This document shows positions 34,845 to 44,365 of a stretch of DNA of 64,000 nt, in pieces. The first letter of the stretch is position 1, and the number at the start of each line of letters is the position of its first letter. Source of the stretch: Methylosinus sp. PW1 (GTDB lineage: Bacteria; Pseudomonadota; Alphaproteobacteria; Rhizobiales; Beijerinckiaceae); contig NZ_JQNK01000001.1 of the NCBI RefSeq assembly GCF_000745215.1, forward strand, positions 13,753 to 77,752, written 5' to 3'. The position numbers were made by a program, and so were the translations under genes. The notes under the pieces were generated by a model, which was given only the letters and a program-made list of their open reading frames with translations, did no database searches and was not told the DNA's origin.

Positions 34845-36233
34845 GAGCTATGCCCGAATGTGGGTGACGGCGTGAATCAAGCGGCGGACTTTTGATCGGG
34901 CGCGATTTCGATTCCGTCGCGGAATTTTACACCGCTGATGAGCTTCGGCAACAGCTTTTGTCCTTGCAGCCTGCGCCAGCTTTTCGACGCCTCTATCACC
35001 AGCTTGAACACCATCAGTCGCGCCGTGTCCTGCGAGAGCGCGCCTTTCGTGCGCACGGTTCTGTGCCGCACCGTCGCAAAGGCGCTTTCGATCGGATTCG
35101 AGGTTCGCAAATGCGTCCAATGCTCGGCAGGAAAATCGAAAAACGTCAGCAGCGCATCGCGGTCTTTCGTCAGGCAATCGACCGCCTTCGGATATTTCGC
35201 CGCGAATTTCTCGGCGAAAACATCCATCGCCGTCTGCGCCGCCGCGCGGCTCTCCGACAGCCAGATCTCGCGCAAATCCTTATGCGCGGCGCTGTGCAAG
35301 GCCTTCGGCAGCTTGTCGAGAACATTCAGCGTTTTATGCACCCAGCAGCGCTGATGGCGCGTCGACGGAAACGCCTCGTCGAGCGCTTTCCAGAAGCCGA
35401 GCGCCCCGTCGCCGACGGCGATTTCCGGCGCGATGACAAGCCCCCGCGCTTTCAAATCGACGAGCAATTCCTTCCAGCTCTGCGCGCTCTCGCGCATGCC
35501 CGCTGAGAGGCCGAGCAGTTCCTTCTTGCCTTCTGGCGTCGCGCCAATGATCACCAGCATGCATTCGGCCTGCGGCTCCATTCGCGCTTGCAAATAGACG
35601 CCGTCGGCCCAGATATACACGTAATGCCGCGCCGACAGATCGCGCTTTTGCCAGCGGCTATAATCGTCATCCCAGTCGCCCTTCAGCCGCGCGATCACGC
35701 CGGGCGAAAGATTGGGCGCGCTCTTGCCGAGCAAGGCCGTCAGCACATCCTGGAAATCGCCGGTTGAAACGCCGCGCAGATAAAGAGCCGGCAAGAGAAC
35801 GTCGAGGCTCTTCGTGCGCCGCGCCCATTTCGGCAGGATCGACGAGGCGTAGCGGATGCGCTCGTCGTCGCCAGCGCCGCGGTCGCGCGCCTTTGGCTTT
35901 TCCACCTCGACAGGCCCAACGCCCGTCTGGATCGCGCGGACAGGGTCATGGCCGTGACGAACGACGCGCTGGCGCCCATCCGGCAGCTTCAGATCGGCGT
36001 GCTGCGCCAAAAACGCGGCGAACTCCGCCTCAACGGCCTGCTCGATCAGCCGCTTCGCGCCGGAACGCAGGATTTCCGTGAGCGGGTCGTCGATTGCGCC
36101 TTCCTGTTTGAAGGCGACAACATTATTCTCGGTCATGGCGTAACGCTCCTTCGGGAGGTTCGGGCAGGTTTGGTCACCAACCCCGTTACGCCGCCTGCCT
36201 CACGCCGTCATCACCCACTTTCGGCCATAGCTC
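34845..36233 (-). mobile_element. IS256-family insertion sequence
   Basis: A 1389-bp element with inverted repeats GAGCTATGCCCGAATGTGGG and GAGCTATGGCCGAAAGTGGG, flanked by a perfect 9-bp target duplication AGACGAAGG (34836-34844 and 36234-36242), as expected for the family. Confidence 0.95.
34877..36136 (-). CDS. IS256-family transposase (Mutator type)
   Basis: A 419-residue transposase. The DDE motifs are visible: ARHYVYIWADGVYLQAR (Asp), LVIAPEIAVGDGALGFWKALDEAFPSTRHQRCWVHKTLNVLDKLP (short form VGDGALGFW and the RCWVHK signature), and TSNPIESAFATVRHRT (Glu). Start ATG at 36136. The frame is intact. Confidence 0.95.
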   Translation of the reverse strand: MTENNVVAFKQEGAIDDPLTEILRSGAKRLIEQAVEAEFAAFLAQHADLKLPDGRQRVVRHGHDPVRAIQTGVGPVEVEKPKARDRGAGDDERIRYASSILPKWARRTKSLDVLLPALYLRGVSTGDFQDVLTALLGKSAPNLSPGVIARLKGDWDDDYSRWQKRDLSARHYVYIWADGVYLQARMEPQAECMLVIIGATPEGKKELLGLSAGMRESAQSWKELLVDLKARGLVIAPEIAVGDGALGFWKALDEAFPSTRHQRCWVHKTLNVLDKLPKALHSAAHKDLREIWLSESRAAAQTAMDVFAEKFAAKYPKAVDCLTKDRDALLTFFDFPAEHWTHLRTSNPIESAFATVRHRTVRTKGALSQDTARLMVFKLVIEASKSWRRLQGQKLLPKLISGVKFRDGIEIAPDQKSAA

Positions 36234-37530
36234 AGACGAAGGTTTCCGTGCTCGGGATCGACATCGGCAAGAATATTTGCAGTCTCGTTGGCTTCGACGC
36301 GGCCGGGACGGTGGTCATGCGGCGGCGGGCGACGCGGGAGACGCTGATCGGCTTGGCAGCGAAGCTGCCGGCCTGTGTCGTCGCGATGGAAGCGTGCTGC
36401 GGCGCTCATCATCTGGGGCGGGTCTTCGCGGCTCATGGCCACGAGGTTCGGCTGATGTCGCCCGAATATGTTCGCCCCTATGTGAAAGCGCAGAAGAACG
36501 ACGATCGCGACGCTGAAGGGATCGCCGAGGCGGCGACGCGGCCGACCATGCGCTTTGTGGAACTGAAAACGCAGGATCAGCTCGACATCCAGACGTTGCA
36601 TCGGTCTCGCGACCGACTGGTCGGCGAACGGACGGCGCTGATCAACCAACTGCGGGCGATCCTTCTGGAGCGCGGAATCGTCGTTCCCAAGGGTAAACGT
36701 CATCTCGCGGATTATCTCGCCGTCATGCTGGACGAAGGGGGCCGACACACTTTGAGCGACCGGATGTACAGGCTCGTCGACGACGCTCGCACGCAATGGC
36801 GCGAGCTGGACAAGCGCATCGCCGCCTTCGACGCGGAGTTCACGGCTTTCGCCAAAGAGAACGAGGACGCCCGGCGACTGGCGACAATACCGGGCGTCGG
36901 CGCCCTGATCGCTTCGGCCTTGTTGGCGGCGATCGGAAAGGCCGAGACGTTCGAGCATGGTCGCGATCTTGCGGCCTGGCTCGGCCTGGTCCCCCGTCAG
37001 GCGACGACGGGGGGCAAGCCGAAACTGCTCGGGATCAGCAAGCGGGGCAACCGATATTTGCGCAGGCAACTCATCCATGGCGCGCGGGCGGCGCTCCCCC
37101 ATGTCGCCAAACGCGACACGTCGCTCGGGCGGTGGCTGACGACGCTGCTCGCCCGCGTGCATCAGAATGTCGCGGTCGTCGCCTTTGCCAACAAGCTGGC
37201 GCGGATCTCCTGGGCGGTGCTGCGGCGTGGAGAAACATTTGCCGACAAGGAGGCGATCCTGGCGGCGTGAGACTGGTCGTTCGGCGCATGTGCTGCTGAT
37301 CGTCCGACGATGTTTGCGGGTGGTGGATCGAAAGATGGCCTGACTGATAGTCGAACGGCGTTCTGGAAACCTGGTTCAAAAAACGGCGTTCGACGCCGAG
37401 ACTTTTATGAGGACCGGAACGCGCGTATCTCCATCTTGGCCGGGGGCTCGCCCCGAGGCCGGATACGTTGACGCAGACCCATCAGAAGGCGCTCTCGATA
37501 AAACTGCTTGCAGACGGGGCGGGCCATACG

Positions 37531-37956
37531 TTTTTGGATTTCGATGATCGCCTCGGCGCGCTCCAGGCGTTTTGTCAGGAGCCTGTTCTCGCGCTGCAAT
37601 TGCGCATGTTCGGCCGCCAACGGATTGGGCTCTACGACCTTGGGGCCGCGCTTGACAGGGCTCAGCGCTTCAAAGGCCCCGGCGGCGCGTTGGCGACGCC
37701 AGTCCGTCAGGGCCGATGAATAGAGCCCCTCGCGGCGTATGATCGCCCCGATGCCTCCAGGAACCCCAGCCGCGCGATCCGCTTCATCGAGGATGCGCAA
37801 TTTGTCTTTGGCCGTAAACGTGCGCCGACGCGGGCGAAGGACGAGTTCCGGCGACGCGGCGTCTGGCGCCGAAACAATCGTCGGCCTCCCGCCTTCCTCA
37901 GCTTCGGCGCCAGACGCCGCAAGAGTCTTTCCATCAGTGATAGGGCGCATAACCAT
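37531..37956 (-). pseudogene. IS3-family OrfA, cut by IS1111 (locus 2)
   Basis: Same 5' part of orfA as at 9437-9862, with HTH and leucine zipper, interrupted at the same A-run. The last codons lie at 34764-34716. The frame reads through into IS1111 to 37405. Confidence 0.85.
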
Positions 37957-38640
37957 GGGATGTTTCGACCTCGGCCCTCAAGGGTAAACTCCCGCGGGGT
38001 GTTTGTCTCAACATCGTTGGCACGGAGGGGTCATCATGGCCGAAATGATACGGGCCAGACGATATGACCGTTTTGGTGGCGGACGGGGTGGCCCGTCTCC
38101 ACAATGTGCAAGCAGCGAGGGTTGCGCCATAAGCGCCTATCCTCATGCACAGGGAGACGGACCGCCATGGAGTTTAACAGCTACATTGGGCTCGATGTCC
38201 ATAAGGAAACAATTGCCGTCGCCATCGCGGATGCTGGCCGAGATGGCGAAGTCCGATTTTATGGTGAGATCGCCAACGCACCCGACGCGGTCGGCAGCTT
38301 ATTGAAGAAGCTCGGCGGTCGGCATGGCAAGCTGCACTTCGTCTATGAGGCCGGCCCTTGTGGCTATGGTCTCTACCGTCAGATCGTCGCGGCCGGCCAT
38401 GCATGCGAAGTCGTGTCGCCGGCGCACACGCCGAGACGCGCCGGCGATCACGTCAAAACGGATCGACGCGACTCGGTGATGCTGGCGCGCTTGTCCCGCG
38501 CCGGAGAGCTCACATCGGTCTGGGTTCCAGACGAAGGTAAGCGGTGCGGCCGTGCCACACCGATCGGCTGTGGACGGCGGGGGCTGGGCAGTTGACCTCT
38601 GATCGGAGGGATGGCGTCGTGCTTTTGAGGAGCGACGCCG

Positions 38641-39078
38641 ATGACGATCGAAGACCAGCTTCGGGAGCGGTTGCGGAAGGTGGAGGCGCTGCATTTCGGC
38701 GCGACGAGCGCCGGAGAGCGCGAGGCGGCCAGCGCGGCGGCGGATCGGCTGAGGGCAAAGCTCGATGAGGCGGCGCGCAGCGATCCTCCCGTCGAGATGA
38801 AGTTCAGTCTCCCGGACGAATGGTCGGTGCGCTTGTTCATCGCTCTATGCCGACGCTACGGCGTGCGCCCGTTCCGCTATTCGCGGCAACGCCGCACGAC
38901 GATCATGGTGAGGGCGCCGCGGCGCTTTTTCGACAGCGTCGTGTGGCGGCAGTTTTCCGATCTGCACACGGACCTTTGGATCTATTTCGAGCAGACGACG
39001 GAGCGGCTGATCAAAGAGTCGATCTGCTCCGATACGAGGGACGCGGAGACGGCGAGCGAGCCGAGCCTGTTGCGTTGA
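38641..39078 (+). CDS. IS66 passenger gene, hypothetical protein
   Basis: A 145-residue protein, convergent with tnpC. The N-terminal half is a helical, charged segment (LRKVEALHFGATSAGEREAASAAADRLRAKL) like the first domain of DUF2786-type proteins; the second half has the motif FIALCRRYGVRPFRYSRQRRTTIMVRAPRRF. I have seen similar proteins described with IS66 elements of alphaproteobacteria, but the function is unknown. Confidence 0.65.
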   Translation: MTIEDQLRERLRKVEALHFGATSAGEREAASAAADRLRAKLDEAARSDPPVEMKFSLPDEWSVRLFIALCRRYGVRPFRYSRQRRTTIMVRAPRRFFDSVVWRQFSDLHTDLWIYFEQTTERLIKESICSDTRDAETASEPSLLR

Positions 39079-39085
39079 TGGTGGA

Positions 39086-40648
39086 TCATGCCGCCGCTTC
39101 GGCCTGGTCACGCGCGGCTTTCCAGTTCCACACGAGAAGCTCGGCGAGCCGATTGTTGGTGGTCGCGCCGGAGACCATGCGCTCCAGCACATCCGCGAGC
39201 CATGTCTCCGGATCGACGCCATTGAGCCGCGCCGTTTGAATCAGCGTCGATAGGATCGCCCATGTTTCGGCGCCACCATTGTCGCCGGCGAAAAGCGAGT
39301 TGCGCTTGCCGATCGCGATCGATCGAATGGGGCGCTCGACGATATTGGTGTCCGGCTCGATGCGGCCGTCTTCGTGAAAGCGCGTCAATCCGCTCCAATG
39401 CGCGAGCGTATAGTTTATCGCCTTGATCAGCGGCGAGATTTGCGACAGCCCGTCGCGCACGGCGATCAAGCGGGCATGCAGCGCGTCCATGATCGGCGTT
39501 GTCTCGGCCTGCCGGACAGCGCGCCGTTCGTCGGCGCTTCTGCCGCGAATGCGCTTCTCGATCGCATAGACCATTGCGATCGTGTCGATGACCTCTTTGG
39601 CGAATGGCGAGCTCGTCGTTTTGAACACGGCGACGAACTTGCGGCGCGCATGCGCGAGGCAGAAGGCGAGCGTGATACGGCTCTCGGCGCCCTCGTCCTT
39701 GACCAGCGCCTTGTAGGCGGCGTAGCCGTCGACCTGCAAGATTCCGGTAAAGCCGGAAAGCTGCGACGCGATCTCCTTCTTGCTGCGGCCGTCCGCGAAC
39801 ACATAGGCGACGGCCGGCGGAGCCGGTCCCGCCCAGGGGCGGTCGTCGGTCGCATGCGCCCAGAACTGTCGGAGCTTCACATGTCCGGACGCGAGCACAG
39901 GCATCGGCGTCTGGTCGCAGAAGAGCCGCGGATAGCGATGCATCACCTCCAATTGCAGATCGTAGAGCCCCTTCAGCATCCAGGCTGTCTGCTTCATCCA
40001 GCGCGCCAGCGTCTGTCGATCGAGGACAACGCCCAGGCCGGCGAGGATGGCGGTCTGACGATAGAGGGTCGAGAGCCAGCCATATTTGGCGACGGCGATA
40101 TGGGCGACGAGCGCCGTCGAGACCATGCCGCCTTCGATGAGCTGCGCCGGCGCCGGCGCTTGCACGACAGCGCTTTCACAAGCTCGGCACGCATATTTGG
40201 GACGGATCGTGAGCAAGACGCGCAGCACGGCCGGCACACGGTCGAGCACTTCACTCACGTCCTCGCCGATGCGATTCATTTGTCCTTTGCAGCAAGGACA
40301 CTGCGTCGTCGCCGGCTCGATCACGCGGTCGCAGCGAGGAAGATGCTCGGGCAGCTTCCCGATGTTGCGCTCAGCTCTTTTGCGCGGCGCCTTCGCGGTT
40401 TCCTCGGCCGCCGGAATGTCGTCGTTCGCCGACGTCGACGTCAAAATCTCCTTGGCGCGACCATCCAAAAGGTCGAGCGCGAGCTGCTCCGCGCTCAGCC
40501 CGGACAATCGCTCGGAGCGCGAGCCGAAAATCAGCGCTTTCAAAGTCACGATCGTTGTCCGCAGCGTCTCGTTTTCCGCTTCGAGCGCAAGCGCCAGCTC
40601 CGTCAGCAGAGCTGGGTCCGATGGAAGGGGCGTGGAGCGAAGCGCCAT
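39086..40648 (-). CDS. tnpC: IS66 transposase TnpC
   Basis: A 520-residue protein with a coiled-coil N terminus (LALALEAENETLRTTIVTLKALIFG.SRSERL), a zinc-ribbon-like segment (TQCPCCKGQM and YACRACE), and the DDE core (LFCDQTPMPVLA, GILQVDGYAAYKAL, and NYTLAHWSGLTRFHEDGRIEPDTNIVERPIRSIAIGKRN with the catalytic Glu in NIVERPIR). Full length and intact. Confidence 0.95.
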   Translation of the reverse strand: MALRSTPLPSDPALLTELALALEAENETLRTTIVTLKALIFGSRSERLSGLSAEQLALDLLDGRAKEILTSTSANDDIPAAEETAKAPRKRAERNIGKLPEHLPRCDRVIEPATTQCPCCKGQMNRIGEDVSEVLDRVPAVLRVLLTIRPKYACRACESAVVQAPAPAQLIEGGMVSTALVAHIAVAKYGWLSTLYRQTAILAGLGVVLDRQTLARWMKQTAWMLKGLYDLQLEVMHRYPRLFCDQTPMPVLASGHVKLRQFWAHATDDRPWAGPAPPAVAYVFADGRSKKEIASQLSGFTGILQVDGYAAYKALVKDEGAESRITLAFCLAHARRKFVAVFKTTSSPFAKEVIDTIAMVYAIEKRIRGRSADERRAVRQAETTPIMDALHARLIAVRDGLSQISPLIKAINYTLAHWSGLTRFHEDGRIEPDTNIVERPIRSIAIGKRNSLFAGDNGGAETWAILSTLIQTARLNGVDPETWLADVLERMVSGATTNNRLAELLVWNWKAARDQAEAAA

Positions 40649-40699
40649 GACGAGAATGTACCACTGCGCTCGCTAAAGCTCCAGAGAATACAAGCAATA

Positions 40700-41056
40700 T
40701 CACGCAGTTTTGTTCGGCCTCTTCACCGTCTTCAGCGTGATGCGCGACCATTCCGAGAAGCCATCGAACAACATAGCGAACTGCGTCGGCGTCAGAGACA
40801 CCACACCGTCTTGCGCTGGCGGCCAGGCGAATCCGCTGTCCTCCAGCCATTTGGTCGCCAGAACTGTTCCCGAGCCGTCGAATAGCAAAAGCTTCAAGCG
40901 GTCCTTGCGCTTGGCGCGGAACACATAGACGTCGCCACTGTACGGATTGCATTTTAAATCTTCCGCCACCAGAGCGACGAGCCCATGCACCCCTTTACGG
41001 AAATCGACCGGCCGCGTCGATACGAACACGCGTCGCTGCGCGCCGATAGAGATCAT
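40700..41056 (-). CDS. tnpB: IS66 accessory protein TnpB
   Basis: A 118-residue protein with the IS66 Orf2 signature: RVFVSTRPVDFRKGVHGLVALV, GDVYVFRAKRKDRLKLLLFDGSG and ATKWLEDSGFAWPP. Start ATG at 41056 overlaps the tnpA stop. Confidence 0.9.
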   Translation of the reverse strand: MISIGAQRRVFVSTRPVDFRKGVHGLVALVAEDLKCNPYSGDVYVFRAKRKDRLKLLLFDGSGTVLATKWLEDSGFAWPPAQDGVVSLTPTQFAMLFDGFSEWSRITLKTVKRPNKTA

Positions 41057-41460
41057 CGCGAACGACGCAGCGCCGAAATCACCGCATCGACCGTCGCGCT
41101 GTCCGCGCCCATCGGCACACGGACCGTCGCATCGGCGATCGAGACCTCGATCGTACAGGACGCGACAGAGACCGCGTCGCGCTCCTCGACGCATCTCACG
41201 CGCACCGCAGCGAACAGCGCTTCATGCTCGGACGTGCTTCGCGCCTCCCAGGCCTGCCGACGCCAGACGGTCAACAGTCCACGGCTTACGCCATTGCGTC
41301 GAGCGACGTCCGAAATGTTGGCGTTCGGCTCCGCGCTCTCCGCGACGATCCTGGCCTTCTCCTCGGACGTCCAGCTGCGCCGGCGCCGGCCGCCGGTGAT
41401 CAGCTCCACCCGTTGATAAGTCCTGCCTTCATGCATGGCTTCAAGCATGGAATGATCCAT
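41053..41460 (-). CDS. tnpA: IS66 accessory protein TnpA
   Basis: A 135-residue protein with the helix-turn-helix of IS66 Orf1: RRRSWTSEEKARIVAESAEPNANISDVARRNGVSRGLLTVWRRQ (short form ISDVARRNGVSRGLL). The upstream sequence 41458-41500 is strikingly like the start of the IS4 transposase gene at 44350-44390. Confidence 0.9.
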   Translation of the reverse strand: MDHSMLEAMHEGRTYQRVELITGGRRRRSWTSEEKARIVAESAEPNANISDVARRNGVSRGLLTVWRRQAWEARSTSEHEALFAAVRVRCVEERDAVSVASCTIEVSIADATVRVPMGADSATVDAVISALRRSR

Positions 41461-42136
41461 CGCCCGACCCTCCTCATGACCAAATCACTCGAGGAGGATC
41501 GCGCGCCGCTCGAAGCTTTTCGAGGTGGGACGCTCGCACGGCTTACAGACGAAGCGCATGAGGCGATGCGCGATCTCATTCGCGCCCGCGAGGCCGCGAC
41601 GAAGGACCTGCGCCAGGCTCGGCAGCGCATCCAGGGCTTCCTTCTCCGTCATGGTCGTCGCTATGCCGGCGCGGTATGGAAAAAGAAGCATCGGGTCTGG
41701 CTCGCCAATCAGAGCTTCGATCATCCGGCGCAGCAAATCGCCTTTCAGACCTATCTCAACGCCATGGATCAGGCGATCGCCCGCAAGGATCTCATCGAAG
41801 CGCAGATCGAAACGCTCGTGCCGGAATGGTCTCTCGGCCCCGTCGTCGAGGCTCTCCAGGCGCTACGCGGCGTCGCGCTCGTGGTCGCCGCCGGTGTGGT
41901 GGCCGAGATCGGCGACATGCGGCGCTTCGACAATCCCCGCCAGCTCATGGCCTTCATCGGCCTCGTTCCCGGCGAGCATTCGAGCGGAAGCAAGCGGAAA
42001 TTGACCGGCATCACCAAAGCCGGCAGCATCGTCGCGCGGCGACTGATCGTCGAAGCCTCTTGGTCCTATCGCATGCCGGCGAAGGTCGGTCAGGCGATAA
42101 TGCTCCGACAGCAATCGATCGCAGTGTCGATCCGTG

Positions 42137-42440
42137 TGTCAGGAGCCATCTTGGCTTGAGAATATCCGAATCCGAATCCAAAAAGCCATCGAACGTGATA
42201 ATATTGACCGATAATATTCTCACGTTTGACGGCTTCCCACGTCGCTTTGGCCGGAAAACTGGGCCGTGTCGTGCGTCGCCGTTCGCAATTCTATAGAAAT
42301 GTTGGAACAGCAAATTCTCAAATTAGCTGGCTTCGGCAAGCGATATTATCGAATTAAATGGATATTCTCAAGCATCATGGCTTTAGTTAACTCGTTGATT
42401 TCCCTTAAAACGTATTCTCACGCCAAAATGGCTCCTGACA
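42137..42440 (+). mobile_element. 304-bp miniature element, copy 2
   Basis: Same ends and orientation as copy 1; one internal difference noted (GACCGATAATATT instead of GACCAATAATATT). Left flank is the IS110 transposase cut at ...ATCCGTG; right flank is unrelated sequence CCCGGCGC. Confidence 0.9.
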
Positions 42441-42764
42441 CCCGGCGCATAAAAACAGCCTCGCCGACCCCGCGTCGGCATGGTCGGATTGGCTGGCGCC
42501 ATGTGGACGAACGCCCAGCTTTCCGCGATATTGATCGGACATGCGTGCCCGGCACGGTGTGGGGCACGGCGTCGAACGGAACCGGCAAGTCGAGATCGAC
42601 GCCGTGCTTGCCTTCGAAAAGGCCAAGCTTACCCCAGCATTCCCCGCCACGGCAGGCCGCGACCGCGCGCCGCCGCATAGACCTCAACCAGACGCCATAA
42701 TCATCTCGGCAGGCCCCGGAGGAAACCCGGCCAGACCACGACCGCGCCATCTATGCGCGGATTT
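42441..42764. other. Gene-free interval
   Basis: About 320 bases with no gene I can support. The last 40 bases resemble the outer end of the 301-bp inverted repeats at 31506 and 33200. Confidence 0.4.
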
Positions 42765-42782
42765 TCACCGCCATCGACAAGC

Positions 42783-43247
42783 GGCGATGATCGTCTCGCC
42801 GCCCGGCGTCTCGAAGCGTTCGCGGCGATATCGCGTCACCTGCGGAGAGAGGCTCAACTCCTGAACGACGATGTCCTCGAAGCCCTTGTTGCGCGAGCCC
42901 GCGGGCGGATTGGCCTTCACGACGACCGTGGCGCCGATCTTCAGTTTGTCGAGCTGGCTGCCGCGCCGGCGCAATGAGCGCTTCTTGCCGCCGCCGGTCT
43001 CTGGCGCCTTCGCATCTGTCGACTTATCCATGCCGGACGGCTTGAACGGAGGACGCCGCGGTAGGCCTTTGAGCCGCGCAAGCTCGTCCTTGGTCGCCTG
43101 ATGCTCGATCCGCAGATGCGCCAACGCCCCGCAGAGCTTCTCATTCTCCGCCCGCAACCGCGTCACTTCGCCGATGAGATCGCGCACCACGCCGATCAGT
43201 TCGGCTTGTGTCAGGCGTTCGAGCGAATCAGGCGGCGGCGCGGTCAT
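42783..43247 (-). pseudogene. IS66-like transposase, N-terminal fragment
   Basis: SLERLTQAELIGVVRDLIGEVTRLRAENEKL (coiled coil), DELARLKGLPRRPPFKPSGMDKS, and [34 protein letters not shown] are the N-terminal part of an IS66-type transposase different from tnpC above. The catalytic domain is missing; the frame enters foreign sequence at about 42782 and stops at 42765. Confidence 0.75.
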
Positions 43248-43317
43248 CCGCAGCTTGAATCACATTTTTCAGATTGCGACTCCCCCTCCCGCCCGGAAAT
43301 TTGCCCCGGTTACGTGT

Positions 43318-44253
43318 CTATCTCACTAGGCTATTGATAGTAATTGCAATTTTCTTTTCAAAAGCAAGGCCGTGAGTGCTGACGAAATGACAATAATTCC
43401 ACCATTCATATCCGGGCGGATGATCCGACACATCGCAAATCGAGAGGCCGGCGATCGGTGTCCTGGAAAGGTGCACCCCCTCTGAGGCGATACACAAAAG
43501 CGCCTTTTCATTAGAGCCTATCGATTGCGCAGCGATATATATCCGTTCGATTTCGTCGAGCAATACCGCGTCGAGCGGCTGTCTTAGATGAATGACAAAA
43601 AGCGTTTTCCGCCCATTGCTGAGCGCGGACAGAAAATTAGCTATTCTTTTCGAATACCGCTGCTTGAACAAGCGGAAATCATCATCGACCCACAAATTTC
43701 CAATTTCATGGTTAAATAAAATTCCGTGATTCCTGCTGACGACGTGATTAGATGCGACGTCGAAGTCCAGATCATCAAAGAAATCTTCAAATTTCACGCT
43801 CAGAATATCCGCAATGCATCCTATAGGAGTCACAGCGAGATCAAACGGGTGGGATTTTTCACCGAAGGCTCTTGTGCGTTTTAGGCCCCATCTCGCTGAA
43901 ACGGTGCGCGGAAGGCAATCGTACCCGAGAGATATAATGTCTGTATTGCAATAACCTCTGCTAAGCTTGAAATCTAGGCACTCACGAATGAAATTTGCGG
44001 CATCTGTTTGTTCATTATTAAGATCTTCGCGTATTATATTTGACCATATGTTTTGTAATTCGCTAGCATTCAATGCGCCGACATGCGTAGTATAAAAGTA
44101 GACGTAATATTTATCGAAGATGCTCGGAGTCGGAGCCGGATCGTATTCAAGCGCCTTTTTCTCAACGCTGCCGCGCTGCCAAATAGCCTCGCCGTAGCGC
44201 TTCCACGTGTCCGGTATATCAGCATCAACAGTCCCGCGCATCACTTGCTCCAA
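43318..44253 (-). CDS. DUF1796 family putative cysteine peptidase-like protein
   Basis: A 311-residue protein with IISLGYDCLPRTVSARWGLKR and SHPFDLAVTPIGCIADIL, then HGILFNHE; these correspond to the conserved Cys (SLGYDC) and His/Asp (SHPFD) regions of DUF1796, a papain-like family often found in glycosylation or polysaccharide loci. No signal peptide or membrane segment. Codon use is markedly A+T-richer than the flanking IS genes, like the other polysaccharide genes in the window. Whether it is a peptidase or a glycan-related transferase is not known. Confidence 0.7.
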   Translation of the reverse strand: MEQVMRGTVDADIPDTWKRYGEAIWQRGSVEKKALEYDPAPTPSIFDKYYVYFYTTHVGALNASELQNIWSNIIREDLNNEQTDAANFIRECLDFKLSRGYCNTDIISLGYDCLPRTVSARWGLKRTRAFGEKSHPFDLAVTPIGCIADILSVKFEDFFDDLDFDVASNHVVSRNHGILFNHEIGNLWVDDDFRLFKQRYSKRIANFLSALSNGRKTLFVIHLRQPLDAVLLDEIERIYIAAQSIGSNEKALLCIASEGVHLSRTPIAGLSICDVSDHPPGYEWWNYCHFVSTHGLAFEKKIAITINSLVR

Positions 44254-44365
44254 TTATGGCAACCCACGCGCGCGAGGCGCAGCGCGGGGGTGGCTGGATG
44301 GGCGGACCCTACCTTTGGGCGGTCTCCATGACAAGAATTTGGTACTCTATCGCCCGACCCGGCTC

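Larger units (their letters stand above)
34832..37270 (+). pseudogene. IS1111-type transposase, interrupted
   Basis: ATGAAGACGAAGG lies at 34832-34844 and the rest of the gene, starting again in the duplicated AGACGAAGG, at 36234-37270. Without the insertion the protein is the same as the intact copies. A long frame through the right part of the IS256 (from 35948) could make a fusion with the catalytic domain nearly complete, but lacking the first residues. Confidence 0.85.
34765..37530 (+). mobile_element. IS1111-type element, copy 3, split by IS256
   Basis: Same ends as copies 1 and 2 (TTATGGA at 34765, CCATACG at 37530). An IS256-family element lies after the fifth codon of its transposase gene. 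The non-coding right part (37271-37530), including the presumed guide-RNA segment, is intact and present once. Confidence 0.85.
33672..38022 (-). mobile_element. IS3-family element (locus 2) with nested IS1111 and IS256
   Basis: Same ends as locus 1 (TGTCAACG... and ...CGTTGGCA). It lacks the group II intron and ISAs1 but has one IS1111-type element at the identical position in orfA, itself split by an IS256-family element. The shared IS1111 insertion shows the two loci descend from one already interrupted ancestor. Confidence 0.85.
38537..41546 (-). mobile_element. IS66-family insertion sequence
   Basis: A 3010-bp element with GTAAGC ends (GTAAGCGGTGC... and, reverse, GTAAGCCGTGCGAGCG) and a perfect 8-bp target duplication AGACGAAG (38529-38536 and 41547-41554), typical for IS66. 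It carries tnpA, tnpB, tnpC and one passenger gene, all intact. Confidence 0.95.
38167..42136 (+). pseudogene. IS110-family transposase, split by IS66 and cut by a miniature element
   Basis: The first part (38167-38536) has FNSYIGLDVHKETIAVAIADAG (catalytic Asp), KLHFVYEAGPCGYGLYR and HVKTDRRDSVMLARLSRAGELTSVWVPDE. After the IS66 element, 41555-42136 continues with AHEAMRDLIRAREAATKDLRQAR, EALQALRGVALVVAAGVVAEIGDM, LMAFIGLVPGEHSSGSKRK and ITKAGSIVARRLIVEASWSYR. The 304-bp miniature element ends it at SIR; the missing C terminus (EIAWKAQVRLC...) is found at 62603-62768. Confidence 0.9.
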
